Shown here one piece after another: positions 19,001 through 28,584 of a DNA stretch of 64,000 nt. Under the pieces are notes generated by a model that saw nothing but the letters and a program-made list of their open reading frames with translations, ran no database searches and was not told the DNA's origin. The number at the start of each line of letters is the position of its first letter. Within the stretch, counting starts at the first letter, position 1. The DNA is from Bartonella grahamii subsp. shimonis (GTDB taxonomy: Bacteria; Pseudomonadota; Alphaproteobacteria; Rhizobiales; Rhizobiaceae): NCBI RefSeq assembly GCF_036327415.1, contig NZ_CP123961.1, forward strand, positions 310,001-374,000, written 5' to 3'. The position numbers were made by a program, and so were the translations under genes.

Positions 19001-20401
19001 TCAGGCGGTTATAAGACGTTTTTTCCAATAAGCAATTTGGTGGAGCACTCCTGAAGGCGCAGTGCCCCCAAAACTTTTGCGACTTTCAACAGATTTTTCA
19101 ACCGTCAAAACATCAAAAAGTGTCGCATTGATATCTGGACAAATTGCTTGAAGTTCATCTAATGATAAATCCTGAAGGCGACACTGTTTTTTTTCTGCTA
19201 ATGCCACAGCACGCCCTGTAATATGATGCGCTTCACGAAAAGGAAGCTCTAATTCCCGCACAAGCCAATCGGCAAAATCGGTTGCGGTTGCATAGCCAGA
19301 ATCAGCGGCTTGTTTCATAGCTTCTTTATTAACTTGCAAATCACCAATAATCTCTGTCATTGCCGCTAAGGATAATTCTAAACTCATAGCCCCATCAAAG
19401 ACATATTCCTTATCTTCTTGCATATCCTTCGAATAAGCAAGGGGTAACCCTTTCATCACCGTTAACAGCCCCATTAATGCGCCATTCAACCGTCCCACTT
19501 TAGCCCGCACAAGTTCTGCAGCATCAGGATTTCGCTTTTGCGGCATAATAGAGGACCCTGTTGAAAAAGCATCTGATAAACGAATAAAATGAAATTGTGC
19601 ACTTGACCAAAGGACGATTTCTTCTGCTAAACGTGAAAGATGCGTTGCACAAAGAGCACCAGCACTTAAAAATTCTAAGGCAAAATCACGATCCGAAACA
19701 CTATCGATCGAATTGCGTGTTGGTTCTCGAAAGCCTAGCGCTTTTGCTGTCATAAAACGGTCAATTGGAAAGCCTGTCCCCGCTAAAGCAGCCGATCCTA
19801 AAGGCGATTCATTCATGCGCTCAACCGCATCACGCATCCGCGATAAATCGCGACCAAACATTTCAACATAAGCCATCATATAATGACCAAATGTTACTGG
19901 TTGTGCTGATTGTAAATGCGTAAAGCCTGGCATAAAGGTATCAACATGTTGTTCTGCTCGAATAAGCAATTGCTCTATCAATCCTTTTAAAGCTTGTGCT
20001 ATCTTTTGCGTTGCTTCACGCACCCATAAGCGAAAATCAACGGCAACTTGATCGTTGCGGGAGCGAGCCGTATGCAAACGCCCTGCTACAGGACCAATCA
20101 ATTCGCTCAGCCGCGCTTCAATATTCATATGAATATCTTCAAGCTTTCGTGAAAAAACAAATTTACCGTCTTCAATTTCTTGGCGAATAAGTTTCAAACC
20201 ATGAACAATTTTTTCATAATCTGATTGTGAAATGATTTTCGTTTGCGCTAACATAGCCGCATGAGAAAGGGAACCTTCTATATCTTGTCGATAAAGTTTT
20301 TGATCAAAATCAATTGAGGCATTAATTTCTTCCATAATTGCAGAAGGACCTGCCGCAAACCGACCACCCCACATTTGGTTCTTTAACTTCTCATCTGTCA
20401 T
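19001..20401 (-). CDS. argH: Argininosuccinate lyase
   Basis: The product is 466 residues. It cleaves argininosuccinate to arginine and fumarate in the cytoplasm. The fumarase/aspartase superfamily signature [12 protein letters not shown] is present, as are [20 protein letters not shown] at the N-terminus, HTARSRNDQ and the catalytic-loop region [17 protein letters not shown] (here [10 protein letters not shown]). The ATG at 20401 ([15 protein letters not shown]) is preferred to one seven codons upstream (20422), which would overlap the divergent tlpA leader. It is first in the argH-lptM-lysA operon. Confidence 0.97.
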   Translation of the reverse strand: MTDEKLKNQMWGGRFAAGPSAIMEEINASIDFDQKLYRQDIEGSLSHAAMLAQTKIISQSDYEKIVHGLKLIRQEIEDGKFVFSRKLEDIHMNIEARLSELIGPVAGRLHTARSRNDQVAVDFRLWVREATQKIAQALKGLIEQLLIRAEQHVDTFMPGFTHLQSAQPVTFGHYMMAYVEMFGRDLSRMRDAVERMNESPLGSAALAGTGFPIDRFMTAKALGFREPTRNSIDSVSDRDFALEFLSAGALCATHLSRLAEEIVLWSSAQFHFIRLSDAFSTGSSIMPQKRNPDAAELVRAKVGRLNGALMGLLTVMKGLPLAYSKDMQEDKEYVFDGAMSLELSLAAMTEIIGDLQVNKEAMKQAADSGYATATDFADWLVRELELPFREAHHITGRAVALAEKKQCRLQDLSLDELQAICPDINATLFDVLTVEKSVESRKSFGGTAPSGVLHQIAYWKKRLITA

Positions 20402-20433
20402 ATTCTGAAAACACCCATACAAAGGACAAAATT

Positions 20434-21129
20434 ATGATTTCTCAAATTTTCATCAGCGAAAAAAACAATAAAAAAAGGCAATTTTCCCTTGCATTCTTTA
20501 TCATTGCATTGAGTTTATACGCAACCATAAACTACGATAACAAAAAAGGGTCTTTCCTTTTCAATTTCATTTCAGCAGCAAAAGCACAAAAAATAAACAC
20601 TGATAAAGCACGAGCAGAAAAAACGATGGCGATCAGAAAAGCAGCAAAAGGCTTTTTTAGCCACATACGATTTGCTGATACGCCCTCAAATATGAATAAA
20701 CTCTCTTTCAAGGATATTCAAGGAAAAGAGCACACACTTAGCGAATTTACTGGAAAACCGATGCTGGTCAATCTATGGGCTATTTGGTGTGCACCTTGCC
20801 GCACAGAAATGCCCGAACTTGCGCAATTAAAACGTGAATTACGTGGGGAAAACTTTGATGTCATAGCTATTAATATCGATAAAACTGCTTCTTCTGAAAA
20901 AATTCAGCAATTTTTACAGAATATTCATGCAGATAATTTGCTTTACTATCGCGATGAAACAATGGATATTTTCAACAATGTTAGAAAACAGGGACTCGCT
21001 TTAGGACTCCCCATTACATTTCTCATCGATAAAGAGGGATATCTCATTGCTTCCTTCAATGGCGCAGCTCCATGGGCCAATGACGATGCTAAAGCACTTA
21101 TAAAAGCAGTCATTAAAGAAGCATTATAA
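20434..21129 (+). CDS. tlpA: TlpA-family thiol:disulfide interchange protein
   Basis: The product is 231 residues. An N-terminal membrane anchor (about residues 17-35) exposes a thioredoxin fold to the periplasm. The redox motif is WCAPC (Cys119 and Cys122) in VNLWAIWCAPCRTEMPEL; the cis-proline loop is GLPITFLID. TlpA proteins reduce cytochrome c or copper-chaperone cysteines during oxidase assembly. The start at 20434 is set by AAAGGA at 20421-20426. The gene is divergent from argH across only 32 bp, an arrangement conserved in rhizobia. Confidence 0.93.
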   Translation: MISQIFISEKNNKKRQFSLAFFIIALSLYATINYDNKKGSFLFNFISAAKAQKINTDKARAEKTMAIRKAAKGFFSHIRFADTPSNMNKLSFKDIQGKEHTLSEFTGKPMLVNLWAIWCAPCRTEMPELAQLKRELRGENFDVIAINIDKTASSEKIQQFLQNIHADNLLYYRDETMDIFNNVRKQGLALGLPITFLIDKEGYLIASFNGAAPWANDDAKALIKAVIKEAL

Positions 21130-21170
21130 CTTTAATAACCGTGCCTTTTTAAATGTTGTATAACGAGATC

Positions 21171-21621
21171 CTATGCTGACAAAAAAGCAGAACGATCTTT
21201 ACGACAAAAAGGACGGGAACCACCTGTTATACTGCCCTGTCCACGCAAATCTTCCATCAAATTGCGCATCGCCCAAACCTGACCAATAGAAGTTACACCA
21301 AAAATACGCCCCGTTGGCGAAAGATAAAAACCCCTAACTTGCAAAACCCGCGCTGCTAAAGGAATATCACTGGTAATAACGATACTTGCCTCATGCACAT
21401 GTTCTACGATCCAATCATCAGCATAATTGAATTCACCAGCAACGACCACTCCTTCAATGAGTGCTTCATCTGGAAGGGACAAAAAACGATTTGCCACAAC
21501 AATTTGCCACAACAAATGTCTTAAGCTGATAACGATGCATTATACGATAAACTTCATCTTTTACAGAACAAGCATCCGCACCAATCAACAAAGTGATAGC
21601 AGGCTTTATTGGGATATTCAT
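21171..21621 (-). pseudogene. DUF188 (YaiI/YqxD) family gene, frameshifted by a 13-bp duplication
   Basis: From the ATG at 21621 the frame reads MNIPIKPAITLLIGADACSV, continuing to KTFVVAN at about 21500; it then runs into a second exact copy of a 13-bp unit (ATTTGCCACAACA at 21489-21501 and 21502-21514, plus strand). Removing one unit restores one frame of 145 codons through RFLSLPDEALIEGV and SPTGRIFG, the normal DUF188 length. Thirteen is not a multiple of three, so the gene is out of frame. The family has a PIN/NYN-like nuclease fold; its substrate is not established. The 3' part (21171-21515) is still open but lacks the DACSVK active-site start. Confidence 0.85.
21489..21514. repeat. Exact 13-bp tandem duplication
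   Basis: Two adjacent identical copies of ATTTGCCACAACA inside the DUF188 gene. This looks like a slippage-type duplication and is the sole visible lesion of that gene. Confidence 0.95.
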
Positions 21622-21652
21622 GCCTTAGCTTTCACGCAATAATTAAGTTCTT

Positions 21653-22507
21653 TCATTCATCTGAATGTTGCAAATGCTTGCGATAAAACATTATCGCCGC
21701 GTTTATTTCTCCTCCCAAAATAAAAATTGCACTCAATATGTAAAGAAAAATAATAGCAACCATAATAGATGCTAACCCTGCATAGGTAGAAATATAATCA
21801 AACATTGTTAAATATTGAGCAAAAGCAATTGAAGCCATAAACCATACAAACATTGTCAGTACAATTCCTGGTAAAATATCTATAAACTTCCGACGCTCTG
21901 CTGGTAGCCACTTATGAACAATCAAAAGACTTACAAAGAGAACAACCGCTGCGATTATGTAACGCCATAGACGAATGACACCGATATACTCTGTAATGAA
22001 AAAAGAATGATTTTGCATAATCTTGATCAGCAGAGGTGTTAAAATCAACAAAACGCTGATCACAATAAGGCCAACAGCTCCAAGAATCACAAAAAACAAA
22101 CTTTGAAAACGACAAAACAACAAGCTACGCCGATCAACAACACGATAAGCTCTATTTAAAGCTGTACGTAACGCCTCTATCCCATTAGAGGCAAAATAAG
22201 CCGCTCCAATGACAGAAACTGTCAACACTCCTCCCCGCTGTATGGTTAAAACATTGATAATTTCCTGAGATAAAGGCTCTGCAATGACATCTGGTAATAA
22301 CTGCACCAAAGCTTTTATTTTTTGCGGTGTATATGTAAAAGCGCCGAGAAAACTAGCAAGAGAAGTTCCAAAAATAAAAAAAGGGAAAAATGCTAAAAGC
22401 CCAGAGAGCGCGACATGACTTGCAAAAGCACTCCCGTTATCACGCCAATAATGGCTCACTGCATCAACAAGGATACGATAGCTATACCAAAAGATATTTC
22501 TTAACAA
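21653..22507 (-). CDS. YihY/virulence factor BrkB family membrane protein
   Basis: The product is 284 residues with six predicted membrane helices, as in the YihY (formerly RNase BN) family. Family landmarks: DAVSHYWRDNGSAFASHVALSGLLAFFPFFIF near the N-terminus, FASNGIEALRTALNRAY in the middle and WFMASIAFAQYLTMF late. The function is not known; early annotation as a ribonuclease was wrong for the E. coli member. It lies 31 bp upstream of the broken DUF188 gene, on the same strand. Confidence 0.88.
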   Translation of the reverse strand: MLRNIFWYSYRILVDAVSHYWRDNGSAFASHVALSGLLAFFPFFIFGTSLASFLGAFTYTPQKIKALVQLLPDVIAEPLSQEIINVLTIQRGGVLTVSVIGAAYFASNGIEALRTALNRAYRVVDRRSLLFCRFQSLFFVILGAVGLIVISVLLILTPLLIKIMQNHSFFITEYIGVIRLWRYIIAAVVLFVSLLIVHKWLPAERRKFIDILPGIVLTMFVWFMASIAFAQYLTMFDYISTYAGLASIMVAIIFLYILSAIFILGGEINAAIMFYRKHLQHSDE

Positions 22508-22913
22508 ATCTCAATACTTTCTGGTAAAATTCTTCCTCAGTCTATTTCAAGCTTTATAAAAATCATCAAAACTCTGCAAACAAACATTTTCCGATGTTGC
22601 AATATAAAGGGCAATAATTAATACGGTCAAGCCTGACTTTATACCAAAACAAAAACAACAACCCACTATATGAAGTTCTACAACGATTTCATTTTTTTGT
22701 TTCTTCTATAGATCAACAACCTCTTCTGTACATCATATGCCCTATAGAGAGCTAAGCACTATAATCTTACACACATAAAACCTTTTGAAGTCATGGTTAT
22801 CTGTATCGAAGCAATCGCCACTCTTTTTTATTGCAATCTATGACTGAATAGAGAAAAAACTTCTTATCGATTTCTAGAAAAAACCAATGAAATTCAACAA
22901 AACTCTTCAGTTT
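22508..22913. other. Intergenic region without recognised features
   Basis: This 406-bp AT-rich spacer lies between the prephenate dehydrogenase stop and the YihY-family start. I see no gene, RNA or member of the dispersed repeats. The YihY promoter is expected here but no strong -35/-10 pair stands out. Confidence 0.4.
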
Positions 22914-23846
22914 TTACGTGAGTTCTTTAGAAACACTCTGACGCCCAAAATCAGGAGCATCAATTTCCTGTCCAGCATCAATAATATTGCGACGTACAGC
23001 ACGCGTGCGTGTAAAAAAGTTAAACAGTGTCTCACCATCTCCTAAATGAATTGCCCGTTCTAAAAAAGCAAGCCCCTCACTAAAACGGCTCAACATTTCT
23101 AAAATAGCATCCTTATTATGCAAACAAATATCACGCCACATAACGGGATCAGAAGATGCCAAACGGGTAAAATCACGAAAACCTGAAGCAGAATAAGCAA
23201 TGACTTCTGAATTTGTCACCTTTTCTAAGTCACTAGCCGTCCCGACAGTATTATAAGCAATTAAATGCGGCAAATGTGAAACAATAGCCAAAACGAGATC
23301 ATGATGTTTAGAATCCATCTTTTCGACACGCGCACCACAAGCTTCCCAAAACGCTGTTAATTGTGCGACAGCAGCAGCATCACTCTCAGTAAAAGGCGTT
23401 AAAATACACCAACGATTCATAAACAAATCAGCAAAACCAGCATCTGGACCTGAATATTCCGTTCCGGCAATTGGATGCCCTGGAATAAAATGAACCGTTT
23501 TTGGTAATAAAGGTGCCATTTCTGCAATAACCAACGCTTTCGTAGAACCAACATCACTCACAATCGCTCCAGGTTTTAAATGATCACGAATGTTTTTTGC
23601 TACTTCTGCACTAGCCCCAACAGGCACAGAAATAATAACCAAATCTGCTCCTTCAACAGCTTTTGCATTATCTGTCGTATAAAAGTCCCCAAGCTCCAAT
23701 TCGCGCGCTCTTTTCAGGGTTTCTGAACGACGTGTTGCAATAGAAATCTGAATCGCAAGATTCTTCTTTTTAATAACTCTTGCTAAAGAAGACCCAATCA
23801 GACCGATTCCAATGAGTGCTATTTTTTCAAACTGAATATGGGGCAT
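22914..23846 (-). CDS. tyrA: Prephenate/arogenate dehydrogenase
   Basis: The product is 310 residues. It oxidises prephenate or arogenate towards tyrosine. An N-terminal Rossmann fold (ALIGIGLIGSSLARVIKK) is followed by the helical dimerisation domain; HPIAGTEYSGPDAGFADLF carries the active-site histidine and HHDLVLAIVSHLPHLIAYN is the second family block. Whether it prefers prephenate or arogenate cannot be told; rhizobial relatives are often called TyrC. The usual neighbour hisC is not seen upstream, where nearly 2 kb is non-coding. Confidence 0.92.
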   Translation of the reverse strand: MPHIQFEKIALIGIGLIGSSLARVIKKKNLAIQISIATRRSETLKRARELELGDFYTTDNAKAVEGADLVIISVPVGASAEVAKNIRDHLKPGAIVSDVGSTKALVIAEMAPLLPKTVHFIPGHPIAGTEYSGPDAGFADLFMNRWCILTPFTESDAAAVAQLTAFWEACGARVEKMDSKHHDLVLAIVSHLPHLIAYNTVGTASDLEKVTNSEVIAYSASGFRDFTRLASSDPVMWRDICLHNKDAILEMLSRFSEGLAFLERAIHLGDGETLFNFFTRTRAVRRNIIDAGQEIDAPDFGRQSVSKELT

Positions 23847-24961
23847 CTTTCACCTTCAAAGATTCTTTGCAAATGGCAATAAAGACAATTGTAAAATCAT
23901 AATTTTCCTGTCTACTTGTTCAAGAGTTATGCGTAAAACATTAAAAAACGGCAACTAAAGAATAACGCAGTTATCAATCATCACCTGCACAAACTGACAA
24001 CAGATCATGTAACCTAGAAAACACATAAAAAATAAATGACGAGAAATCTAACATTACGCTCTAAAATTCCCACTTAATTACTGATCAAAGCACATCACTG
24101 AAACAAAATATAAATGCACTCTCAATTAAGATAATAACGACTCTACATAAAATCTCATCAGTTTACTTTATCTCACTAATTTACTCACAAAAAAACACAT
24201 CAAAAGCGTAAGCAGACACCAACTCTTTCCTAATTATCCCGATACGCTTATTAATTTGTACATTAGACCTATATAAGAGAGTATTACGCCTCCACCTACA
24301 ATATTAACATAAGTTTTTCGGATATTAAAAACACCGTAAAACAACGCATACAAAAAGATATTATTAAAAATATTTTCCTCTCTCGATTCCTGATACCATA
24401 AATCAAACAAATATGAGCAAAACACGCCCTCTCAATAAAGAAAATATTTGATAACAAAAACACCGAACATCCTTTTAATGGAGTCACAACCCTCACGTAA
24501 AATAGAACGCCCTAAACAGAATAGATTTGGATTACAAATTCATGTGTTTGTTTTAAAAAGACATCTCGCTCCCTAGCCTATCTCACAACACTGTTTGTAA
24601 ATATTATAACAATAAATCCATTAAGCACGCCCCCTCTTTACACTTAATAAAACACTATCATTATATTTGCCTACCCCTAATGTTGCGAAAGCTCTTGAAA
24701 TTTGCGAGCATTCATAAGAGGCATTTTTAGTGCTTTCTTATACAGTTTTTATCCACACGCCTCTTCTTCACTTATGACGTGCAAAAGACATTGTTTTGAT
24801 TGATTCAATATGAAAAATAATGAATTATTAAATAATAAACAATGGCTTGCTCTGTTTATGAGACACATTCATTGCTAAGATAACCATCTCTGTATTAAAC
24901 ATAAAAGTCTCCCCATAGGTATTGTCGTTTTCATCATAATCTATTTTGACTTTCTCCTCAT
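23847..24961. other. Intergenic region with possible membrane-protein relic
   Basis: No intact gene is seen. On the minus strand at about 24234-24496 two overlapping frames give hydrophobic stretches (CSVFLLSNIFFIERACFAHI, then GVFNIRKTYVNIVGGG and VILSYIGLMYKLIS) that could be pieces of one decayed membrane protein; I cannot name it. Repeat copy C follows at 24640-24850. Confidence 0.35.
24640..24850 (-). repeat. Composite repeat, copy C (reverse orientation)
   Basis: The reverse complement carries TTGATTCAATATG as its mirror landmark (here TTGATTGATTCAATATGAA), the GACGTGCAAAAGACA block and TTCATAAGAGGCATTTTTAG, which match in reversed order the landmarks of copies A, B and F. Confidence 0.6.
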
Positions 24962-25616
24962 CCCACGAAGATTCTTAATTTATACCGATCTGCAAACAAT
25001 TAATTTTCTTGTCTAAAAAATTCCGCTGGCTCACTATTTTAAGTGATTCAATTAATATATAATATATTGATTTATAAATATAATAATTGTTTTTCAATTT
25101 GAATCATAACTTCGAATACTGTAAAATTCTTCCATCACAACCCCTCTTAATATTGAATCAATTAAAACCCCTTATCTGCACGTCACAAAAAGACATGTGA
25201 GTAAAAAATGATGAAAAACGTTCTCTAATACTAAAAACTTTAGTACATTAGAGACTAGACAAATATATGATGGTGCTCTGGCTTGCACTTTTATTAAGCG
25301 TAAAGATAGTGATGCTCTTTGGATTTTATATTCTTCACAGAGAACTTTACCATTATACCATTCACAAACGCCGTCGCGAAATAGATATGACGCGCATTGA
25401 AAAATATTTCTAAGAAAGCGCATGAATTTACCATACAAGTGTCTTCTGTTGTGTGAGATACTCTGTTTTGCATGAGAGGTGTTACCCCATTAAAACTCTA
25501 TGAACCAGCCTAATATTCACCACACACTCACACAAAAAATACCGAATGCGTAAAATTTTACCTGAGCCCTATATCACGAACCAACAGTGTTTTACGACAC
25601 AACAAGATAATAAAAC
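24962..25616 (+). repeat. Composite repeat, copy D (full length, modules 1-4)
   Basis: One of two complete copies, about 655 bp. Module 1: ACGAAGATTCTTAATT, TCTGCAAACAATTAATTTTC. Module 2: ATATTGAATCAATTAAAA, CTGCACGTCACAA, AAGCGTAAAGATAGTGATG. Module 3: TATACCATTCACAAACGCCG, TCGCGAAATAGATATG. Module 4: AAAAAATACCGAATGCG, the palindrome GTAAAATTTTAC (25550-25561), CGACACAACAAGATAATAA. It ends about 95 bp before the decayed holA copy. Confidence 0.75.
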
Positions 25617-25710
25617 CGTGTAAAAACTGTCTTTCGAAGATAAATATTTTTTTGAAGAAAAGTTTCTATAAAACTTTCAAACTCTTCAAACACATCTTCA
25701 AAACTATAAT

Positions 25711-25775
25711 TAACCTCTACTTGATAACACAACAGTTTTAATTACTGAAAATTTGCCGTACTAAAAATAAAAAAT
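25711..25775 (-). pseudogene. Degenerate direct copy of an internal holA segment
   Basis: Aligns with 26030-26100 inside holA: AACCTCTACTTG, then TAACACAA versus TAACGCAA, then AATTACTGAAAAT versus AATTGCTGAAAAT, then GTACTAAAAATAAAAAA versus GTACTCAAAATAAAAAA. Identity is roughly 80% by eye, in the same orientation, just downstream of the holA stop. Confidence 0.75.
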
Positions 25776-25793
25776 CATCATATTTCTAAACTG

Positions 25794-26834
25794 TTAAGCT
25801 ACTATCTGGCGTCGTGCAATAATTGTAAGCCCTAACAAAACTTGACGAATGATAGCTTCACCCAAAAGTGGATTTTTACGACTGTCTAAAACAGCACTCT
25901 GAATTCTTTCCATTGCATAGGAAATCTGTTCTAACTTCCAATATTTTAAAGCTTGTTCAACTGTTTTTTTCCGTTGAAAAAAAATGGGAGGGCGTGCTTG
26001 AGAAATCACCGTAAAAGGCGATTTTCCTTCAACCTCTACTTGGTAACGCAATAGCTGTAATTGCTGAAAATGCCTTTGTGCTGTACTCAAAATAAAAAAA
26101 AGCGCCCCATGCAATGCTGCATGTTGGTTAAAATGCACTTCAAAGCCTGATATATCGCCCAATAAAAGAGCATCAATGACTTCATCTTGAGAAAGAGCAC
26201 TGACATCGCTTACAACAGCTTTCACATCTTCAAGAGTAATATGAACATTTGCAGCGTAAAGACAAAGCTTTTCTAATTCACCTCGTGATACAAGGCGATC
26301 CGCCCCTAAACTTTCATGCAACCATCTACGTGCATCCAAAGAAAGAGTCTTCTTAAACTGCCCTAAAACCTCATCAATCAAGCCGTCAAGAGAACGCATA
26401 TCATCTGCAAAACAGGGCAAAGCCATTGCTTTTGACGCCGTTTCAACAGCATTGCGCAACCCTGTTCCTTTTTTTAAATCCCCTGATTCAATGAGAATAA
26501 AACAGGCTTCTGGTGGCTTCTCAATTAAAAGTTTCAAGGCAGCAAGAAAACCTTTTTGGTTAGCAGCATTAGAGATCCATATCAAACGATCTCCCCCAAA
26601 AAGCGATAACGTACGCGCTTCATTTTCCAAACGTGCAGGATCTTTATCAATTTCAGCTGCATCCAAACGAATTGTCGAAAATGGATCTTCTATTGCTACT
26701 TGTGTAAGTTTTGCAAAACATTGTGCACGCTCACAAATAAGACCACGATCTGGCCCATAAATGAGAACAATAGGAAAAGCACGTGAAAGACGCGTTAAAA
26801 ACTGATCAACTTCATGTGCTTTTTTCTGAGCCAC
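25794..26834 (-). CDS. holA: DNA polymerase III subunit delta
   Basis: The product is 346 residues. HolA opens the beta clamp as part of the clamp loader. The N-terminal domain has the nucleotide-fold remnant VLIYGPDRGLICERAQ, without a P-loop as expected for delta; the middle has SLFGGDRLIWISN, the family's clamp-contact region; the C-terminal collar is helical. It begins 4 bp after the stop of the ABC ATPase gene, so it is probably transcribed as the last gene of the transporter operon. In most rhizobia holA follows leuS and an LptE gene; neither is here. Confidence 0.92.
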   Translation of the reverse strand: MAQKKAHEVDQFLTRLSRAFPIVLIYGPDRGLICERAQCFAKLTQVAIEDPFSTIRLDAAEIDKDPARLENEARTLSLFGGDRLIWISNAANQKGFLAALKLLIEKPPEACFILIESGDLKKGTGLRNAVETASKAMALPCFADDMRSLDGLIDEVLGQFKKTLSLDARRWLHESLGADRLVSRGELEKLCLYAANVHITLEDVKAVVSDVSALSQDEVIDALLLGDISGFEVHFNQHAALHGALFFILSTAQRHFQQLQLLRYQVEVEGKSPFTVISQARPPIFFQRKKTVEQALKYWKLEQISYAMERIQSAVLDSRKNPLLGEAIIRQVLLGLTIIARRQIVA

Positions 26835-26838
26835 ATTA

Positions 26839-27633
26839 TTAATCCATTAACAGTTCATCATCATCAAGAACTTCCCCGCGAACTTTCTGAAACATGCCAA
26901 TTAAATCATTGACATCCAAGCCCTTACGTTCTTCATGACAGACATCCAAAATCACTTTTCCACCATGCAACATTAAGGTGCGATCACCATAATCAAGAGC
27001 CTGACGCATAGAATGAGTCACCATGATAGTCGTTAATTTTTTCTCTTCAACGATTTTTTCAGTCAACCGCATCACAAAATCAGCCATTCCAGGATCAAGC
27101 GCTGAGGTATGTTCATCAAGCAATAAAACATCCGCATGGGCTAATGTTGCCATCACAAGACAAACAGCTTGGCGTTGCCCACCTGATAAACTATCCATAG
27201 GATTATGAATATATGCTTCAAGACCAATGCCTAATTGAGCAATTTTCTCTCGAAAAAATTGCCGTTTCTCACGGTTTAAAGCCGAACGCAAACCACGACG
27301 ACTTCCTCGAAGAGCAGCAAGAGCTAAATTTTCTTCAATTGTTAAAGAACCACAACTTCCCTCTAAAGAATCTTGAAAAACACAAGCAACCTTTCCAGCG
27401 CGTTCACTGATTGATTGCCTAGAAACATTTTGCCCATTGATAACCACTTTCCCTGTTGAGGGAAGCGTTGCACCCGCTAAAACACTGAGCAAGGTTGATT
27501 TACCAGCGCCATTTGAACCGATAATCGTAACAAAACTACCCTGATCAATTTTAAGGTTAATATCAATTAAAGCCTGTTTTTCCAGAGGTGTTTGCGGTTT
27601 AAATGTAACCCCAACATGAAAAAACTCAATCAC
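26839..27633 (-). CDS. ABC transporter ATP-binding protein
   Basis: The product is 264 residues and has all the motifs of an importer ATPase: Walker A GSNGAGKST, signature LSGGQRQ, Walker B VLLLDEHTSALD and switch His in VTHSM. It energises import with the permease and binding protein encoded just upstream. The GTG at 27633 is chosen as start: GGAGG ends seven bases before it, and it overlaps the permease stop by eight bases (GTGATTGA). An upstream in-frame ATG (27663) lies wholly within the permease gene. Confidence 0.93.
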   Translation of the reverse strand: MIEFFHVGVTFKPQTPLEKQALIDINLKIDQGSFVTIIGSNGAGKSTLLSVLAGATLPSTGKVVINGQNVSRQSISERAGKVACVFQDSLEGSCGSLTIEENLALAALRGSRRGLRSALNREKRQFFREKIAQLGIGLEAYIHNPMDSLSGGQRQAVCLVMATLAHADVLLLDEHTSALDPGMADFVMRLTEKIVEEKKLTTIMVTHSMRQALDYGDRTLMLHGGKVILDVCHEERKGLDVNDLIGMFQKVRGEVLDDDELLMD

Positions 27634-28522
27634 GTTTACGCCTCCTCCAATAGCGTGGCACAATAAGGGTTAAAATAACCAACAGTGAAGTAATCAACTG
27701 AAGATCTGTCGACGTATCAATACCAATTCCATTTGCCTCAAATGCAAATTGCACCGCCACACGATAAAGCACAGACCCCACAATACAGCTAATTATAATC
27801 CAAAAAATATTACGCGTACGAAAGAGAGTTTCACCGATAATCACAGCTGCCAACCCAAAAACAATTGTTCCAATTCCGCCTGTAATATCCGTTGCGATCG
27901 CAGTTTGAATATAAAGAGAACCACCAAGTGCAACGCAGGCATTAGAAAGCCCCATACCAAAATAAATTAACGCCGACGTATGAACCCCTTGAGCTGTAGC
28001 CATCCGTGGATTAGCTCCCATTGCACGCATAGCAAGACCTATTTCACTTTCCAAAAAACGCCAAATCAAAAACGCCACAACCAGCAATACAGTAGCAATG
28101 AAAAGAGGACGCACAAAAATATCAGACAAACCAAACAGATTATAAAAGGGCGTTAGCGCTGTATCAGCAAGCGCTAAATTAACATTAGATCCCCCCATAA
28201 TTCCCATAATCCGAAGATTAACCGTATAGAGCGCTGACATTGTTAAAATAGAAGCCAAAAGATTCAAAATACCAAAATGCAAATTCAACATAGCTGTTAA
28301 TAAACCAGCTATCATGCCTGCACAAAAAGCACATGCCATAGCTGTCCAAGCATTAAAACCTAAAAGAATCAAGACGCCGCAGACACAAGACCCAAGAAGA
28401 AATGAGCCATCAACTGTTAAATCAGGAAAGTCCAAAACGCGAAAAGAGAGATAAACCCCTATAGCCACAAACGCATAAATAAGACCTAATTCCACAGCGC
28501 CAGAAAACGCAAATATATTCAT
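27626..28522 (-). CDS. ABC transporter permease (TrpY/branched-chain-like)
   Basis: The product is 298 residues with eight or nine predicted membrane helices. It resembles the permeases paired with ABC_sub_bind binding proteins; landmarks are the N-terminal YAFVAIGVYLSFRVLDFPDLTVDGSF and the cytoplasmic-loop stretch EIGLAMRAMGANPRMATAQG, which contacts the ATPase. It lies 62 bp downstream of the binding-protein gene and overlaps the ATPase gene by eight bases. Confidence 0.92.
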   Translation of the reverse strand: MNIFAFSGAVELGLIYAFVAIGVYLSFRVLDFPDLTVDGSFLLGSCVCGVLILLGFNAWTAMACAFCAGMIAGLLTAMLNLHFGILNLLASILTMSALYTVNLRIMGIMGGSNVNLALADTALTPFYNLFGLSDIFVRPLFIATVLLVVAFLIWRFLESEIGLAMRAMGANPRMATAQGVHTSALIYFGMGLSNACVALGGSLYIQTAIATDITGGIGTIVFGLAAVIIGETLFRTRNIFWIIISCIVGSVLYRVAVQFAFEANGIGIDTSTDLQLITSLLVILTLIVPRYWRRRKRD

Positions 28523-28584
28523 GTAAAGACAATCCCCATGAAAACTTAACGTATTTTATTGTATCAACATCCTATCAATGAAAG

